Shown here: piece by piece, positions 11,991 to 23,325 of the stretch | How positions within the stretch are numbered: the stretch's first letter is position 1 | Layout of the letters: every line of letters begins with the position of its first letter | Notes under the pieces: generated by a model | What the model saw: only the letters and a program-made list of their open reading frames with translations | Database searches by the model: none | Told to the model about the DNA's origin: nothing | Translations under genes and position numbers: made by a program | DNA from: Phoronis australis | Lineage: Eukaryota > Phoronida > Phoronidae | DNA: 64,000 nucleotides | Direction: 5' to 3' | Assembly (NCBI GenBank): GCA_002633005.1 | Contig: NMRA01000209.1 | Coordinates: forward strand, 28,370 to 92,369

Positions 11991-14900
11991 ACGGAGATGC
12001 TGTGTATTACATGCAGATTTGATTTGTATTTTTTTTCGTCTGTGCATTTTGTGTGTACGTTGTGCAGTATGTTTATTTCTGTGAAATAGGCCGGTGACCT
12101 ACCTGGATGCAACTGCGTACTTCTATGACATATTATGTTATAAAAGTCCATGATAAAACCATTTTATGGAAAGATTGAATAAATAACAAAACGAAAGAGC
12201 CCCTCCTAGTTGCTAGCTGATCTAGGATATTACATAGAATGCCCAGCGGCAAAATCTGAAGAAACCATTAATCTCGTTAACCCTACAAACAAAATGTCGG
12301 TGATGAATTCTTCTGTGTTTGTTTTCTTAAAAGTTGTTTACTGCATATGTTACTACTTTGTGACCTTATTCATGACAAGGGCATATGGCCTCGTGGCATC
12401 AATGCAAAAAGGCGGCCAATGAGGTTGTTTGATGAGACCATGTGATTTTTTTAGCCAATGGTTCTTTAACAGAATTATCATGATTTAGCCAGCAATTTAA
12501 GAAAATTTCAGATGGAATTTGGCAGTGTTGCTCGTAGGATTTGCTTCAGTATACTGAAAAATTAGTAGCCTACAAGGCATCATAGAAGGTTGCGAAACGT
12601 CAACTTATAGGAAGGTCGATGAATACATACATGTACATGTATGAGCGTTGATCGAGTTTGTATGGGTAACGGGATACCACCGACACCACCGTTTTGCGTC
12701 TCGAAAGATTGTGACCACCAAGGTATATTGTGTATACATTGGACTGTCGTGGAAGCCTGTGAACAATTAGTTCTAGAGGTGGCCAGCAGGGTCGTCGCGA
12801 AAAAAATCCGAACCAGAGCTTAAATTTGTTAATGGTGATTCATTTGAAGTGTTCTCTATAGAGGGCGCCAGAGTAGTTACGTGTCGTTGTTAGTGCTATA
12901 ATTTTGCAATAACGATTATTTTAATTAGTGTGTTTTACATAATAAAATGGTAACCGGATCTCGTCTTTCCTTTCCATCCACTCACAATCACAAATCATAA
13001 GCTACGTGTACCTTTTAAAAAGATCCACTCAGTCCAGTCTGCCCAGTCGCGTCCGCAGGGAGGACCTGAACCCTTAGGCCATCCTAAGTCCGCTTGTGAG
13101 TTCAAACATGGTCTGAGTCAATTTTTGTGGGAAAATGTTATCTACAATTCTCAAAAAAACACTATGTCCACATGAACAAAAAATTACACTTTTCCTTCTG
13201 TAGCATACCCCTTTCTGTCGCTGTCTTGAATAAGTTATGGTTAGTCCACTTGTTGGGTATGGAATAGCTGTAATATATCCAAATGATTAAGTTCAGGCCC
13301 ACTCTGTTCATTACTTAAGATGTCCACAAACCTACCTGGAACTTCGGGTGACAAATGTGAAATAAGTGGTGTACATTATTTCGTGACCGTAGTTTTGTGG
13401 CCCGCGAGGCTTCGAAGTCAATCGTAATACGCTACAAAATTTGTATGAGAGTAAAAGGTCTACATTGGTTTTCTTTTCCAGCCAGCTAAACACGACAAAA
13501 AGGTGCCAACATAATCTGTTACATGTGAATAAACTTTAAACAGGGTATTGAACTTGACGCTTTGTCTATCAAACGTTTCGTGTATGTGCGCATGCGCCTA
13601 ACTCACAGCCACCCGGGCTGACATTCAGGGTCACGGAGTTGACACATACACGTACGGTGTAAATTGAAGAAAAATGTCTTTTGGAAATGTTCGCTAAGTA
13701 ATCGAAACTAAATTTTTTTTCCAAGCTTTCCCCAAACCGAAACTGCACATGAATTCACCAATATTTAAACCTGTATATTGTAGAATCGCCGTCTTCGTTG
13801 CTAATTTCTATAGTCATTCATTAGTACCTGGATTCGATTGTGTGGTGAATATTTCTTGAGAGTTTCTGGAAGAGTAAAACATCGCTGTGTAAGAAATTCA
13901 AAACCAGGTGGTTTTAGTTAAACGCGCCAGAGTCGGATTCGGAAATCGAACAGCGACAGCCATAGTCCGACGACGATACAGACCAAAGTGACGGTGAAAT
14001 CTCTTTCCACTGAGTTGCTGTAGCAGGCTATCAGTTCGAACACACAGAAAAAGGAAAATAACTCTATTCAAGTTGAGAATGACGCCGTGAGGGAGCTTGG
14101 TATGTTTGCCTGACTGCGTCATACGCTTTATCCGACCAGACCTCCAAATGAGGCATTCACAACAATACAACATTTTCTGATTTTCACTTGACATGCTCTT
14201 CTTCATGCATTGACCCTAGGGAATCGATGGCATGGTACTCCGATCGAGCGTGGGTCTCTGTAACAAGTGCAGCCGGGAATGCAACAAATCGAGACATGAC
14301 TCATATTATACGAAATCAGACTCAGTACGTTCGAGGACTCCGTGCTTCCGCGCATTGGTCTCAGGAGCGTCAATGACCGATTCGATCTGTCGTTGGATTA
14401 CAAATACCTGTATAACAATTTCCAGTTTGAAGAACGTCCACGAATTATTCACCTTGATTTCAAATACACAAGTTGAATGGCGAACGATTTGGCTACGAAG
14501 ACGGCGAATTTGCAAGATAGGGTTGAGACCAGAGATCGATTGGCTGGTCTTGTCGAAATCATGAATTCAACAAAAACCTTTGCTACCACTCTGGCTCAGG
14601 ACACCTGACAAAACAGCATAACTTTCAGAATGAAATTCAGTGAAGCCATAACTTGGTACACCCATCGTAAAAATAAGGTACCAAAAATGACCAAAAAAAT
14701 ACAAATTTTGAATGTATCTCCCCAAAATCATAAATTCACGACTGACCCGGTTCCAGAGAGTAGACAAGAATTCAAACACCCTTGACCTCTAGACTCCGGA
14801 AAGCTTGCATATGTCTTTACCAACCGATTTTTTCCAGTTCCCATTTGTCAGTAGGGTAGTAGGCCTACCTGTATTTGTAGGAAATGATACCACTTGAAGA

Positions 14901-15667
14901 TAAAAGTGATTTAAACAAAATCGCAGAACTTCCATATCCACGTAAGACACAGCAAAAGTTAAATGTGTGCACTTTTTTGCTCAACATAACTCGAAAGAAC
15001 TATGGACCATTCGCGGAAATCATTGCCAATTTACTACACATAATTGCCATAAAACTTGGACCATCCCATTTTTAAAATGTTGATGAAACTATAATGGCCC
15101 GAAGCTACACAGTCCCGAAACGTGGCTTGGAGCTGCAGAATATAAAATGGCGGTGGATTCATTTCCGGTTTTAGAAAAGCTTGAATTTCGACAAGTTTTA
15201 CGGAGAGCGGTGTCCATTTACTTATAAGAAGTCATTTTATATCCTATTATTTACCCAAAGCGTCCAATACTATACCAGAATTCTCTTTTAAATTATAATA
15301 ACACCATGCAGTTGATAGCAATATAGTCCTTTCGCCTTGCGTCGCGCCCCAGGCCAAATCCTGCAATAAACACCCCAGTCTGTGAGAGATGCGAACTAAG
15401 GGGCATTGCAACAATAGGAAGACTAAGTTGCAATAACGGTCGCTCTTGCTGGCAGGTATCAAGCTCAGTGGCGGATTAATTGCTGGCCCTAAGCTGTAAG
15501 GTTTGGAAGATATCATCAATGCATGAAAGACGTGTTTGTAACTGTGCCCGTATAATGGTATTATTTTGCTAAAAACTGTACATTCGGCCTATGGCATTGG
15601 GTAGGTCTGTTTCAAACAATTAGAAACTAGCCTATAGGTCTAGCAAACGGACTTTGCATGGCATAAA
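11991..15667. other. Non-coding intergenic sequence
   Basis: No gene was recognised. It includes a doubled TACATGTACATGTA at 12629-12642 and, near 15461, a CAGTGGCGGAT word typical of one end of the GGCGG repeat family. Two overlapping open frames of about 100 residues at 13898-14206 (minus) and 14232-14564 (plus) show no known motif. Confidence 0.4.
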
Positions 15668-16624
15668 AACAACGACGGATTTAAACGGGATTGACGTGTT
15701 TTGGCGTTTTCCATAAAACACCATCTTCAGAACCAAAAACAGCAGCCACCTTGCTAGGCCCAACAAGTAATGATACACAGACACAGTCAGTTACAAGGGA
15801 GCAACAATAGACTAGACTAACAATGAAAACCTGTGGTGTGCCAGTTGCCTATTAAGACTGGGCCTCACGAATTTTCAGCTCCTTTGTTGTTTCTGCTTGG
15901 TCTATCAGAGCAAAATCTTTGAGAGAGCATTGCCCCTTACAATGATTGGATCTCTGCAGACGAATGTAAAGTAAACCTGATGGTATTCATCCTGTAGACA
16001 AAACTAACTACAAATACAATAAAATACATGTATCCTATGTTGGTTTTTACGCCAAGATTGTTCAACAAGAACTCAACAAATTGGTGAATTATTACTGTGT
16101 TAACTTAAGAGTTGTATATTCAAGTCTCAAAAACTGTCCAATTTATTTTACCCTAAGGACAAAATTCTCATGGATTTACGGCCTAGGTTAGTGTACAAAT
16201 TTATCTGTGCTAGTTGTGGCTTCAGCTATATAGGCGAAACTGTGGCCATCTGAAAACGCGGACAAGAGAACATCTAAATTCTTACAGAGGTTCACATATT
16301 AATATTTACTTGCGGAGCTTCAATCACTGTTTTCAGCAATGCTCTTTCAATGACTTTGACTTGATAGGGCAAGAAGAAACAACAAAGGAGCTATACATTC
16401 GTGAGGCTCTACACAACAAGCCCAGCCTCAATAGGCAACTGGCACTCCACAGGATGTCAATGGTGGTAGTCTAGTCTATTGTTAACTCTCCTGAACAACT
16501 GACTTTATCTGTGTACCATTACTTGTTGCTGGCGCTAGCTAGGTGGCCACTGTTTTTTCTTCTGATGATGGTGTTTTAATAAACGTCGAAACATGTCAAG
16601 CGTGTTTAAATCCTTCGTTGTTGA
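15668..16624 (+). mobile_element. Penelope-like element fragment with inverted 3' copy
   Basis: At 16170-16250 the frame reads LVYKFICASCGFSYIGET, and after a one-base shift the frame at 16247-16474 reads HLKTRTREHLNSY and later IREALHNKPSLNRQL. Together these are the GIY-YIG endonuclease domain and C-terminus of Penelope-like retroelements: the Cys pair, YIGET, R-x3-E-H and the KPSLN end. The roughly 350 bases from about 16275 to 16624 are present again, inverted and diverged, at 15668 to about 15990. Inverted or partly duplicated ends are known for this class. The reverse-transcriptase part is missing and the endonuclease frame is shifted, so the copy cannot move on its own. The plus-strand copy ends in a hammerhead-like motif, listed separately. 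Confidence 0.75.
16547..16605 (+). ncRNA. Hammerhead-ribozyme-like motif of the Penelope element
   Basis: CTGATGA (16562-16568) is followed by a hairpin (GGTGTTT at 16570-16576, loop TAAT, AAACGTC at 16581-16587), then GAAAC (16588-16592), AT and GTC ending at 16597. A two-pair stem III (AC/GT) would place cleavage after C16597. Stem I can form from CTT (16559-16561) with AAG (16598-16600) and from CAC (16548-16550) with GTG (16602-16604) across an internal loop. This is the minimal type I hammerhead arrangement described in Penelope-like elements. One extra U after the core (16569) departs from the consensus and may weaken it. The inverted copy at about 15687-15730 keeps the stem II but has CTGAAGA and lacks the G of GAAA, so it should be inactive. 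Confidence 0.45.
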
Positions 16625-17120
16625 ACATATGTTGCTTTTTGCTGTCATGGAGATACGTTGCATGACACCGTTCCAACAAGGACTCCACTTTGTTCCTAAA
16701 TGTTTAGCTTTGGCTTTACCCAGTGATGCATTTTTCTGTCACTTCAGCTTTTACTTGTGACATTCGAATCATTTTTCCGAAACTTAAGCCCTTAATTGTA
16801 AATAAATAGGGAACTTTTCGTGCAACGCCCAAAGTTTACTTTCGGTAAGCATCTACATGTACTCTAAAGCGTGACGTACACCATTGAGCAACGCCGATAA
16901 CATAGTAGAAGAATGAACAATCAATCCACAAATGCGTTTGAAATTTGGGGAACGTTGGCTGCTCCCCATTTGAAGTGTTTCATGCAACCTGCAGCAAGAG
17001 CCGTTATGCCAAAATTCTTAATTTTCGAGTAAGTTTGTTTAGCCGTTCACCCAATACTCTGTATGAAACGCCAAGGGTTCTCAAACGAGAAACCTTTCTG
17101 TGCGTTGAATTGTATTTAAA
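16625..17120. other. Non-coding sequence
   Basis: Nothing is recognised between the Penelope fragment and the AACGCG repeat cluster. Confidence 0.4.
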
Positions 17121-17350
17121 CAACGAGTAGTTTAGCTTAATCAACGAGCTGAATTAGCTCTTAAAAGATCGTCGTTCTTCTCTAATACAACGCGGACGTT
17201 TGATCAATCAACGCGTAGTTTTGCTCATCCAACGCGTAGTTATGCTTCATCAACGCGTTGAATTAGTTCTTAAACGATCATAGTTTTGCTCTTATTCAAC
17301 GCGCAATTTTGCTTAATCAACGCGTAAGATTGTTTAATCATCGCACTTAA
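17121..17350. repeat. Degenerate AACGCG tandem repeat array
   Basis: About nine variants of a 25-30-base unit, of the type ATCAACGCGTAGTTTTGCT, follow one another. A higher-order period of 109 bases is visible: a block starting CAACGAGCTGAATT at 17142 recurs as CAACGCGTTGAATT at 17251, followed in both by a TTCTTAAA-type stretch. Two inverted copies of the unit lie downstream at about 17540-17605. Confidence 0.6.
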
Positions 17351-17812
17351 TTGGTTATTCGTTACATTGTATGTCTTATCAAAGCTTAGAATCAGTACGT
17401 AACGGCGCCGTCATTTACTTGGTCACTTCATAACAATCTGCAACATTCTTCAAAAGTTACCTTGCACCCATGTAAAAAGTCTTCTGCCATTTTGAGAGTT
17501 GAGGGCACGGGTGCGATTGGACTATATGACCAATTATAAATACGGGTTGAATAAGCAATAGTGCGCGTTGATTAAGCAAAACTGTGCGTTGGTTAATCAC
17601 AATTTGACGCACAGAGACGTACTGGATTATGAACCCTTTGGCGCTCCATAACTCTGCAAACATGGCGTCTTTAAAATATTTCACTGGCTACAGGTGTTGG
17701 TGAGCCAGAGCCACCTTCGTCCATAATTAACCTTCTAACCTCTCATACCCCCACTTGTTGCCTGTTCTTAACGACATTCTATCACCGTAGAACGTACTTT
17801 TACAGATTAATA
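17351..17812. other. Spacer with inverted AACGCG repeat units
   Basis: Near 17540-17605 the words GCGCGTTGATTAAGCAAAAC and GTGCGTTGGTTAATCA are reverse complements of the array units at 17121-17350. The rest shows nothing recognisable. Confidence 0.45.
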
Positions 17813-17923
17813 CGGGTTATCCCACATACATAAGAACACTACTGTCTCGTTGGGACAGTCCCAGGTGAAATGCATTCGAGATAGGATATCGCAGTAGTAT
17901 TCCTATGTATTTGGGATAACCTG
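17813..17923. repeat. Hairpin element with 32-base terminal inverted repeats
   Basis: The left arm 17813-17844 and right arm 17892-17923 are inverted copies matching at 28 of 32 positions. Inside, TCTCG and CGAGA can pair next, and GGGACAGTCCC forms a small inner stem. The 111-base structure is typical of a foldback MITE. If transcribed it would also give a long miRNA-like hairpin, but nothing shows that it is processed. Confidence 0.6.
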
Positions 17924-20900
17924 TTTATCACATATATATGGACTTGTTTGCATCATCGTGGCAATAACTTGTTGCCGTGTGACCCGGCTTGTTGTTCTAC
18001 GACGTCATGTGTACATGTCAAGTACGGCGCCCAAGCCGTTAAGCGACAAGACAATCTGTGAAAGTGTTGAATAACCAGAAAAATTGTGTTTCATAATAAA
18101 TTGATCAGAATTTTTAGTTTGTGAAATATACAAGTTAAAGCACTGAATCATTCAATAATACCAAAAGTTTGTCGGAAACTTAGAAACAAGCCATCCGGGA
18201 ATATAAAACTTGAAACATTCCCTGAACCGAGTTGTCTACAACAGTGTGTCGTTTTAGGTTCGAGGAATTTCTTTGGCGTTGCACACGCGAATTTACTCGA
18301 CGAGGAGACCGCTCACCAACCGTGAAATACGACCTCTACCGTCGTATACCATTGGCTCTACTTTCCCGTATTTCATAGTTGATAACGTGACGTATACAAC
18401 CTCCGTCTTTTGACGTATATGGAATAAATGCACAAAACGTAAGGAGAGTGGCGTACATGAAGTAATATCCTATGAGACATTATTCCGCGTGTCGACCGAG
18501 ACCCGACCGAAGAATAATCTCGAGTGGGGACTTCATGTACGCCAATCGAGGTACGTTTCATATTTATCCCATGTGCTTCGAATTCCTATCTTTCATTTTT
18601 TTTCGGCAGATTTTAAATACTTCACTCAGACTTTTCACATCGCAGATCACATCCGATATGTATGTACTTGCGAGGTAGGTTGCAAGTTTTCTGAAGTAAA
18701 AGAAACAGTTCTAAATATAACGATCTATTACTTGACAAGAGATTACAGCGATGAAAACAATGGTAACTGTACATTGAACTTGTAAATCTCCTGAAATTAG
18801 TTGAATAACAAAAATATTTGATGCTGCAGTTACCGAGGATTCGTCACCTAAGTTGCAGACGATACAATATTTAGCAATTGAAAACAGAGGCAGAAGTGTC
18901 ATAAAATTAACAGCTTTGTACCAGATGTTACGTTTGGGGCCTGATTGCATGTCGAGTGTTATTTATACTGCTGCAACTGTATTACTGTAATACATTCGTA
19001 AAGTTTGATGATCGAACCGGCTAAAGACGTCAAGTCGACATTGACCTACCTTTTGAACTTCCATGTCAGAGGTCACTGTTGAAGTAGTGCGGGAGGTAAA
19101 TACAAGAAACATTTATTTATTACATGGCCGTATTGCACTCGACAGTTTCAATGCGTATGGGATAATACGCAATGATGTGAAAAGGGTTTCTGAGAATTTA
19201 ACTGAATTACTTTTACATGAACGTCAAATTATTAGTCAGAATCTAACTTTTCTGTTGATTATACTTATTTGCAACTTATGAAAATGTCAATTTTCGTGAA
19301 TATTTTCAAAAATTATCGTTATGGTTGGAAGTAATAAGTAAGTTTTGTTTTGTTTTGTTTTTCATAACTACCCTTGGCAATACTAATATTAAAACTGCTT
19401 TTGCCTGCCAAGCGATTTCAACTACGTGGCAAATCTTGATCGCTCATTTCCAGACCTTTGTATTTTTGATACAAAATTTGCAAATTTGTTTTACTTTCTT
19501 TAGCGCTTAGTAGATTTGGAAAAGTGCGAATTTAGACTCATAGCCTATGACCGGGGGAAGCGTGTCTTGGGTTTGCTACAAGAGTTTGCCATGATATAAC
19601 GGGGTTATCAGCTGTTCTCAAATGCATGGAGATGGTTTCTAAAATACGTTTTGATTCTGACATTTCCGTTGGATGAGGTTACACAAGTCCTTTTTTACAA
19701 ATCATTATTGACTGAGAGAGCCGGACGTACATGTACACATGCAAAGTTTCAATTCACTGACGAAGTTGTCATCGAGATAAGTTTAACACTATTTATATGC
19801 AAGTGAATGTAGTGTAGGTTTTTTGTACATTCAAGAAAGTTTAGTAAAGTAATGTCTTAGAAGGATCATTGTGAACAGCTGCCTAGGCATACGCAAGTTC
19901 ACATCAAGAGCGTCTAATACGGGCATGAAAAAAGTAACCCGTAAAACTTGTTTCCCAGAAAAACAATTCTTCAACAACGTCAACTGCGTTAGTAAGTTTC
20001 ACTATTTTGTTTCATATGCGGTTACTTTTTACATGTATCTCGGTCATCCCAATCATTTGGTTTCAATCAACGTAGTCTCACATTTTCTAAATAAAACATT
20101 ACTTTGGGGCCCCGTGACTGCAAGGAAAGGCTCGATTGTATTTTGTACCGGGAACTATACTTTATGATGCTTCAACAATAGCTATACGAAAAAAAAACCT
20201 CGCCACGTTTCACACCAAGATAGCAGCTGCACCCAAACACACAAGAAAGATCACACACACCCTGGTATAATTTTAAAAGTGCGCCCCGCGTCATTGGGAT
20301 GAAAATATTTTCTTTGGAGCACTGGGATTGCATAACTCGAACCAAGCGACGAAATAAAATTGGAAACGAAAGAGGACAAACAACTAATACAGCTCACAGG
20401 TATCTCAAATTGGCCCGTAGACTTAATTGAGGCTGTGTGGGTTAATTCACCTATATCCTCGTTTTTCTTAAATGATCACTGCACACCCAACCAACCTTCA
20501 GAAGAATTTTACAAAAATTTAACAATACAGGCACATGCTCTCGCCTGGGTGCCCTAACCTAAAGTAAACAATGATCCTTCGAATGCACTCACGATATGTC
20601 TGTTATGTTCGCACTCGCATTTTGTTATTCTGGGCATGCCCATTGTGAATGTGAGCAGATAATTTTCATAGATTTTCTGTTTATTAGGCATTTTGTTTGT
20701 GCGTTTAAAGTCAGGTGTAGGTCTTATTAACATTATACATATGTCTCAATCTGTTAACGACATTACATGTATAAGTCGAGCCGACAGTGAACAGGATATA
20801 ACGTTTACGTTTATCTTCCTACGGGATGTTAAAGCGACCAAAGGGCTGGGGCAGATGGAAAACTGTTGTGTCGTGGGGTATCACTGCTATCACCAGGCGT

Positions 20901-21199
20901 GCAGGTGGAGATGAAAATAGTGTCAACGGTGGATGGATAGGAGTGAAACTAGTAATTAGACCTCAGTCAAGGCCCAACTGCGTGGTGACGGAGGCAAACT
21001 TCATTAGAGTCTACCCGGGTGGGGGGAGTCGAGTTTACATTTGCTCCCTCACCAAAGCAACCCTTTCATCACCATCGTAGCACTAGGTGTAGTTCCACTG
21101 GTTGTGGTATGTCATAGTAATGGTACTCGCAACGGTAGTCTTTGGAAAATCATTCCGTTTCACCTTACCTTGTTCTTTTGTCGCAGCTGTGAACAAAGG
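17924..21199. other. Non-coding intergenic sequence
   Basis: No gene was recognised. Short open frames on both strands show no domain or codon pattern. A TACATGTA-type word occurs at about 19730. Confidence 0.4.
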
Positions 21200-21455
21200 C
21201 ACGCGTGCACCCAGCCTTTAATATGAGGGCCTCGACTTTCCGACGATGTGGACCTTTTACTGATAAAAAAGCGGGAGGACTAAAATACGGGGTACCACGG
21301 TCAGTGCTGTGAATTGTGTGTTGCGCCTTTTTAGTGGACTTTTGTCTCGTTTTATCGGACTTTTTGTTTCTCTGAGGCGGACCTTTGCTTCGCCAAATGG
21401 GCGGACTCGTTCGAGCCCCCCGAGCACCTCCCTGGGTGCGCACATGAAAGATCAC
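21200..21455. mobile_element. Inverted-repeat non-autonomous element, copy 1
   Basis: The two ends are roughly reverse complements: GCACGCGTGCACCCAGCC near 21200-21217 and CTGGGTGCGCACATGAAAG near 21432-21450. The middle (about 21325-21385) holds a GTGGACTTTTGTCTC to GGCGGACCTTTG block. That block is present inverted at about 23090-23150, and the left end is present inverted at about 23243-23320. Apparent open frames on both strands across it are by-products of the repeat. Confidence 0.5.
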
Positions 21456-22170
21456 CTGCCTAGTATACAGTATAAGAACAAGGCTCCGAAGCTCAAGTTT
21501 TGCTCCAAATCCAAACATTTGCTGGATGCCTTTTGCCACAGGATTTTGACTTCATTTCATGACAAATCGCACCGTTTAGCTCAATAATTAAAGACTACTA
21601 GTGCAAGAAATCTGTGTTTGTTTGCCGTGCGCTATAGACCCTATTCACGCCGACATGAGGCGCGTTCCAAAACGAGGCTCGCCACGATAGCTCTGGTGGC
21701 TTATCCGCGTAGTTGTAGTCCGCGTTGCTCGAACAGCTAGAAACAATACGGACAATCTGTTTTACAATCCCTAAGGACTTTGGGATTCGGAAGCGTTGGG
21801 TCCTTGCCATACGCCGCGACGAAGGAAAATATGTCCGTGTAAAATTTATAACTGTTTTCGAATCATAATTTGTCGCATCTTGGACTGGATGCCGCCATAT
21901 AGCAACGAGGACCGGAGAATCTTCGACCAGCCAGGCTGTGTTTTCATGACTATGGGTTGAAGAGCGATGCATTTTTCTTTACAAAAAGGACAGGGCCCTC
22001 AATCCTTCAATTTTGGGGCCTATATATCGGCCCTATTCCCCTTTCAAAAATATTGAAAAAACACGCGAAATTCCCGGCCACGAGGCCTAAAAATCCCCTT
22101 TGTGATTGAAAATTTCTCTCCAACGGTTCAAATCACCTGTGACAACAGAGGTGACAATTTGAACATGTAC
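21456..22170. other. Non-coding sequence
   Basis: A minus-strand open frame of 124 codons at 21598-21972 has no ATG-proximal context or motif that I recognise. Nothing else is supported here. Confidence 0.35.
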
Positions 22171-22493
22171 TAAATCATAGGCGGATTTAGGGAGGGTGGA
22201 CACAGGCCCGCCCCCAACCCCTTGACTGCCGCAAGCAAAATAAATCAGCAAAACGTGAAGCCGGACGACTTGTACTGAGTTCGAGCTAGGAATGGTAGCG
22301 GACGAGGGGGGAAACACGTTCCGTTTTATTTTTTTAGTCCAACGACAGATTTCCTGAGCAGAAGGTATTCATCCTCGGCGCCCGCAACTTCCGGGCCACC
22401 TACGTGCATACAATCGCGCTTTGCCCGCTTCTCCGAGGATGTCGGCCGCCTCCCCTCACTAGGCCTATATGGTATCCTAGATCAGCCACTGAA
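22171..22493. repeat. GGCGG-family short element
   Basis: It begins TAGGCGGATTTAGGGAGG and ends ATCCTAGATCAGCCACTGA. This is the same end structure as the element at 640-797, and the reverse complement of its end resembles the start of the element at 22694. Non-coding. Confidence 0.4.
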
Positions 22494-22693
22494 AATGCTA
22501 CTTGAGACAGAGCTATGAGAGTTTGCAAAAGGGCGGGGTGCTATTGATGGTGAGATCGGGAGGTCAGTAGTTTTCACTGACCCGTCACTAGGCGAAACGT
22601 TCCCCTCTCAGAAGGCCGCGCACACGAGGCACCTTTCCCCTCGGATATGAACGAGACCGCTGAAGAAGCATGATAACTGTGCTTGTTCCAGGG

Positions 22694-22852
22694 GGATCCA
22701 GGACTTTGAGTTAGGGGGGCAAGGCAGAGTATTAGCCAGGATTTTGTCCGTCAGAAATTTGCGCCCCTGAACTGCCAAACGGAATCTGGGAGAATTTTAG
22801 GGGGGGGGTGGGGCATAGCCCCGTGGCTCCCCTCTAAATCCGCCACTGTGCT
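22694..22852. repeat. GGCGGAT-family short element
   Basis: The element runs from GGATCCAGGACTTTGAG to CTCTAAATCCGCCACTG. It shares GAGTATTAGCCAGGATTTTG and TCTGGGAGAATTTTAGGGGG with the copy at 61518-61661, so the two are members of one dispersed family of about 150 bases with GGCGGAT-type inverted ends. Confidence 0.65.
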
Positions 22853-23029
22853 CTGTCCAGTTAACTGAAATTGAGCTCTAAAATGAGGTTATTCTTTGGA
22901 CGAAAGAATTAGTGTTTCAATTTTAGAATTCAACTTGGTCGAGATTGATATTTGAAAAATATAACACGTGAAAAAGACGTAATTATTAAAACTAAGAAAG
23001 CAGAATTGATGGTCATATCATTTTTATTT

Positions 23030-23325
23030 TCAATTGCGGGCTCGGGGGGAGGCTCGTTCAACCCCCCCCCCTCCAATTTGGAGAATTGGGCAAAAAGGTC
23101 CGCCCCACCGAAACAAAATGTCCGAGTAAAGGAGAAAAAAGTCCACAAATCCCACAGGAATTCGGCATTCGACGCTGATGCACAGTTCGTAGGCCTGTAC
23201 ATAGTGGTCCCGTTTTTTTATTTCTCGTTGATTTTTTTTTCAGTAAAAGGTCCAAAGGTCCGCACAGAGAAAATTCGAGCCGCCCTATGTTTTAGGCTGG
23301 GTGCTCGCATGAAAGGGTACGCAGT
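23030..23325. mobile_element. Inverted-repeat non-autonomous element, copy 2
   Basis: The block at about 23090-23150 is the reverse complement of 21325-21385. The right end at about 23243-23320 matches the left end of copy 1 in inverted orientation (CAGTAAAAGGTCCA through to GGCTGGGTGC). A G/C-rich block (23041-23085) corresponds to the CCCCGAGC region of copy 1. The copies are about 1.8 kb apart in opposite orientation and are clearly diverged. No protein is encoded. Confidence 0.5.
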
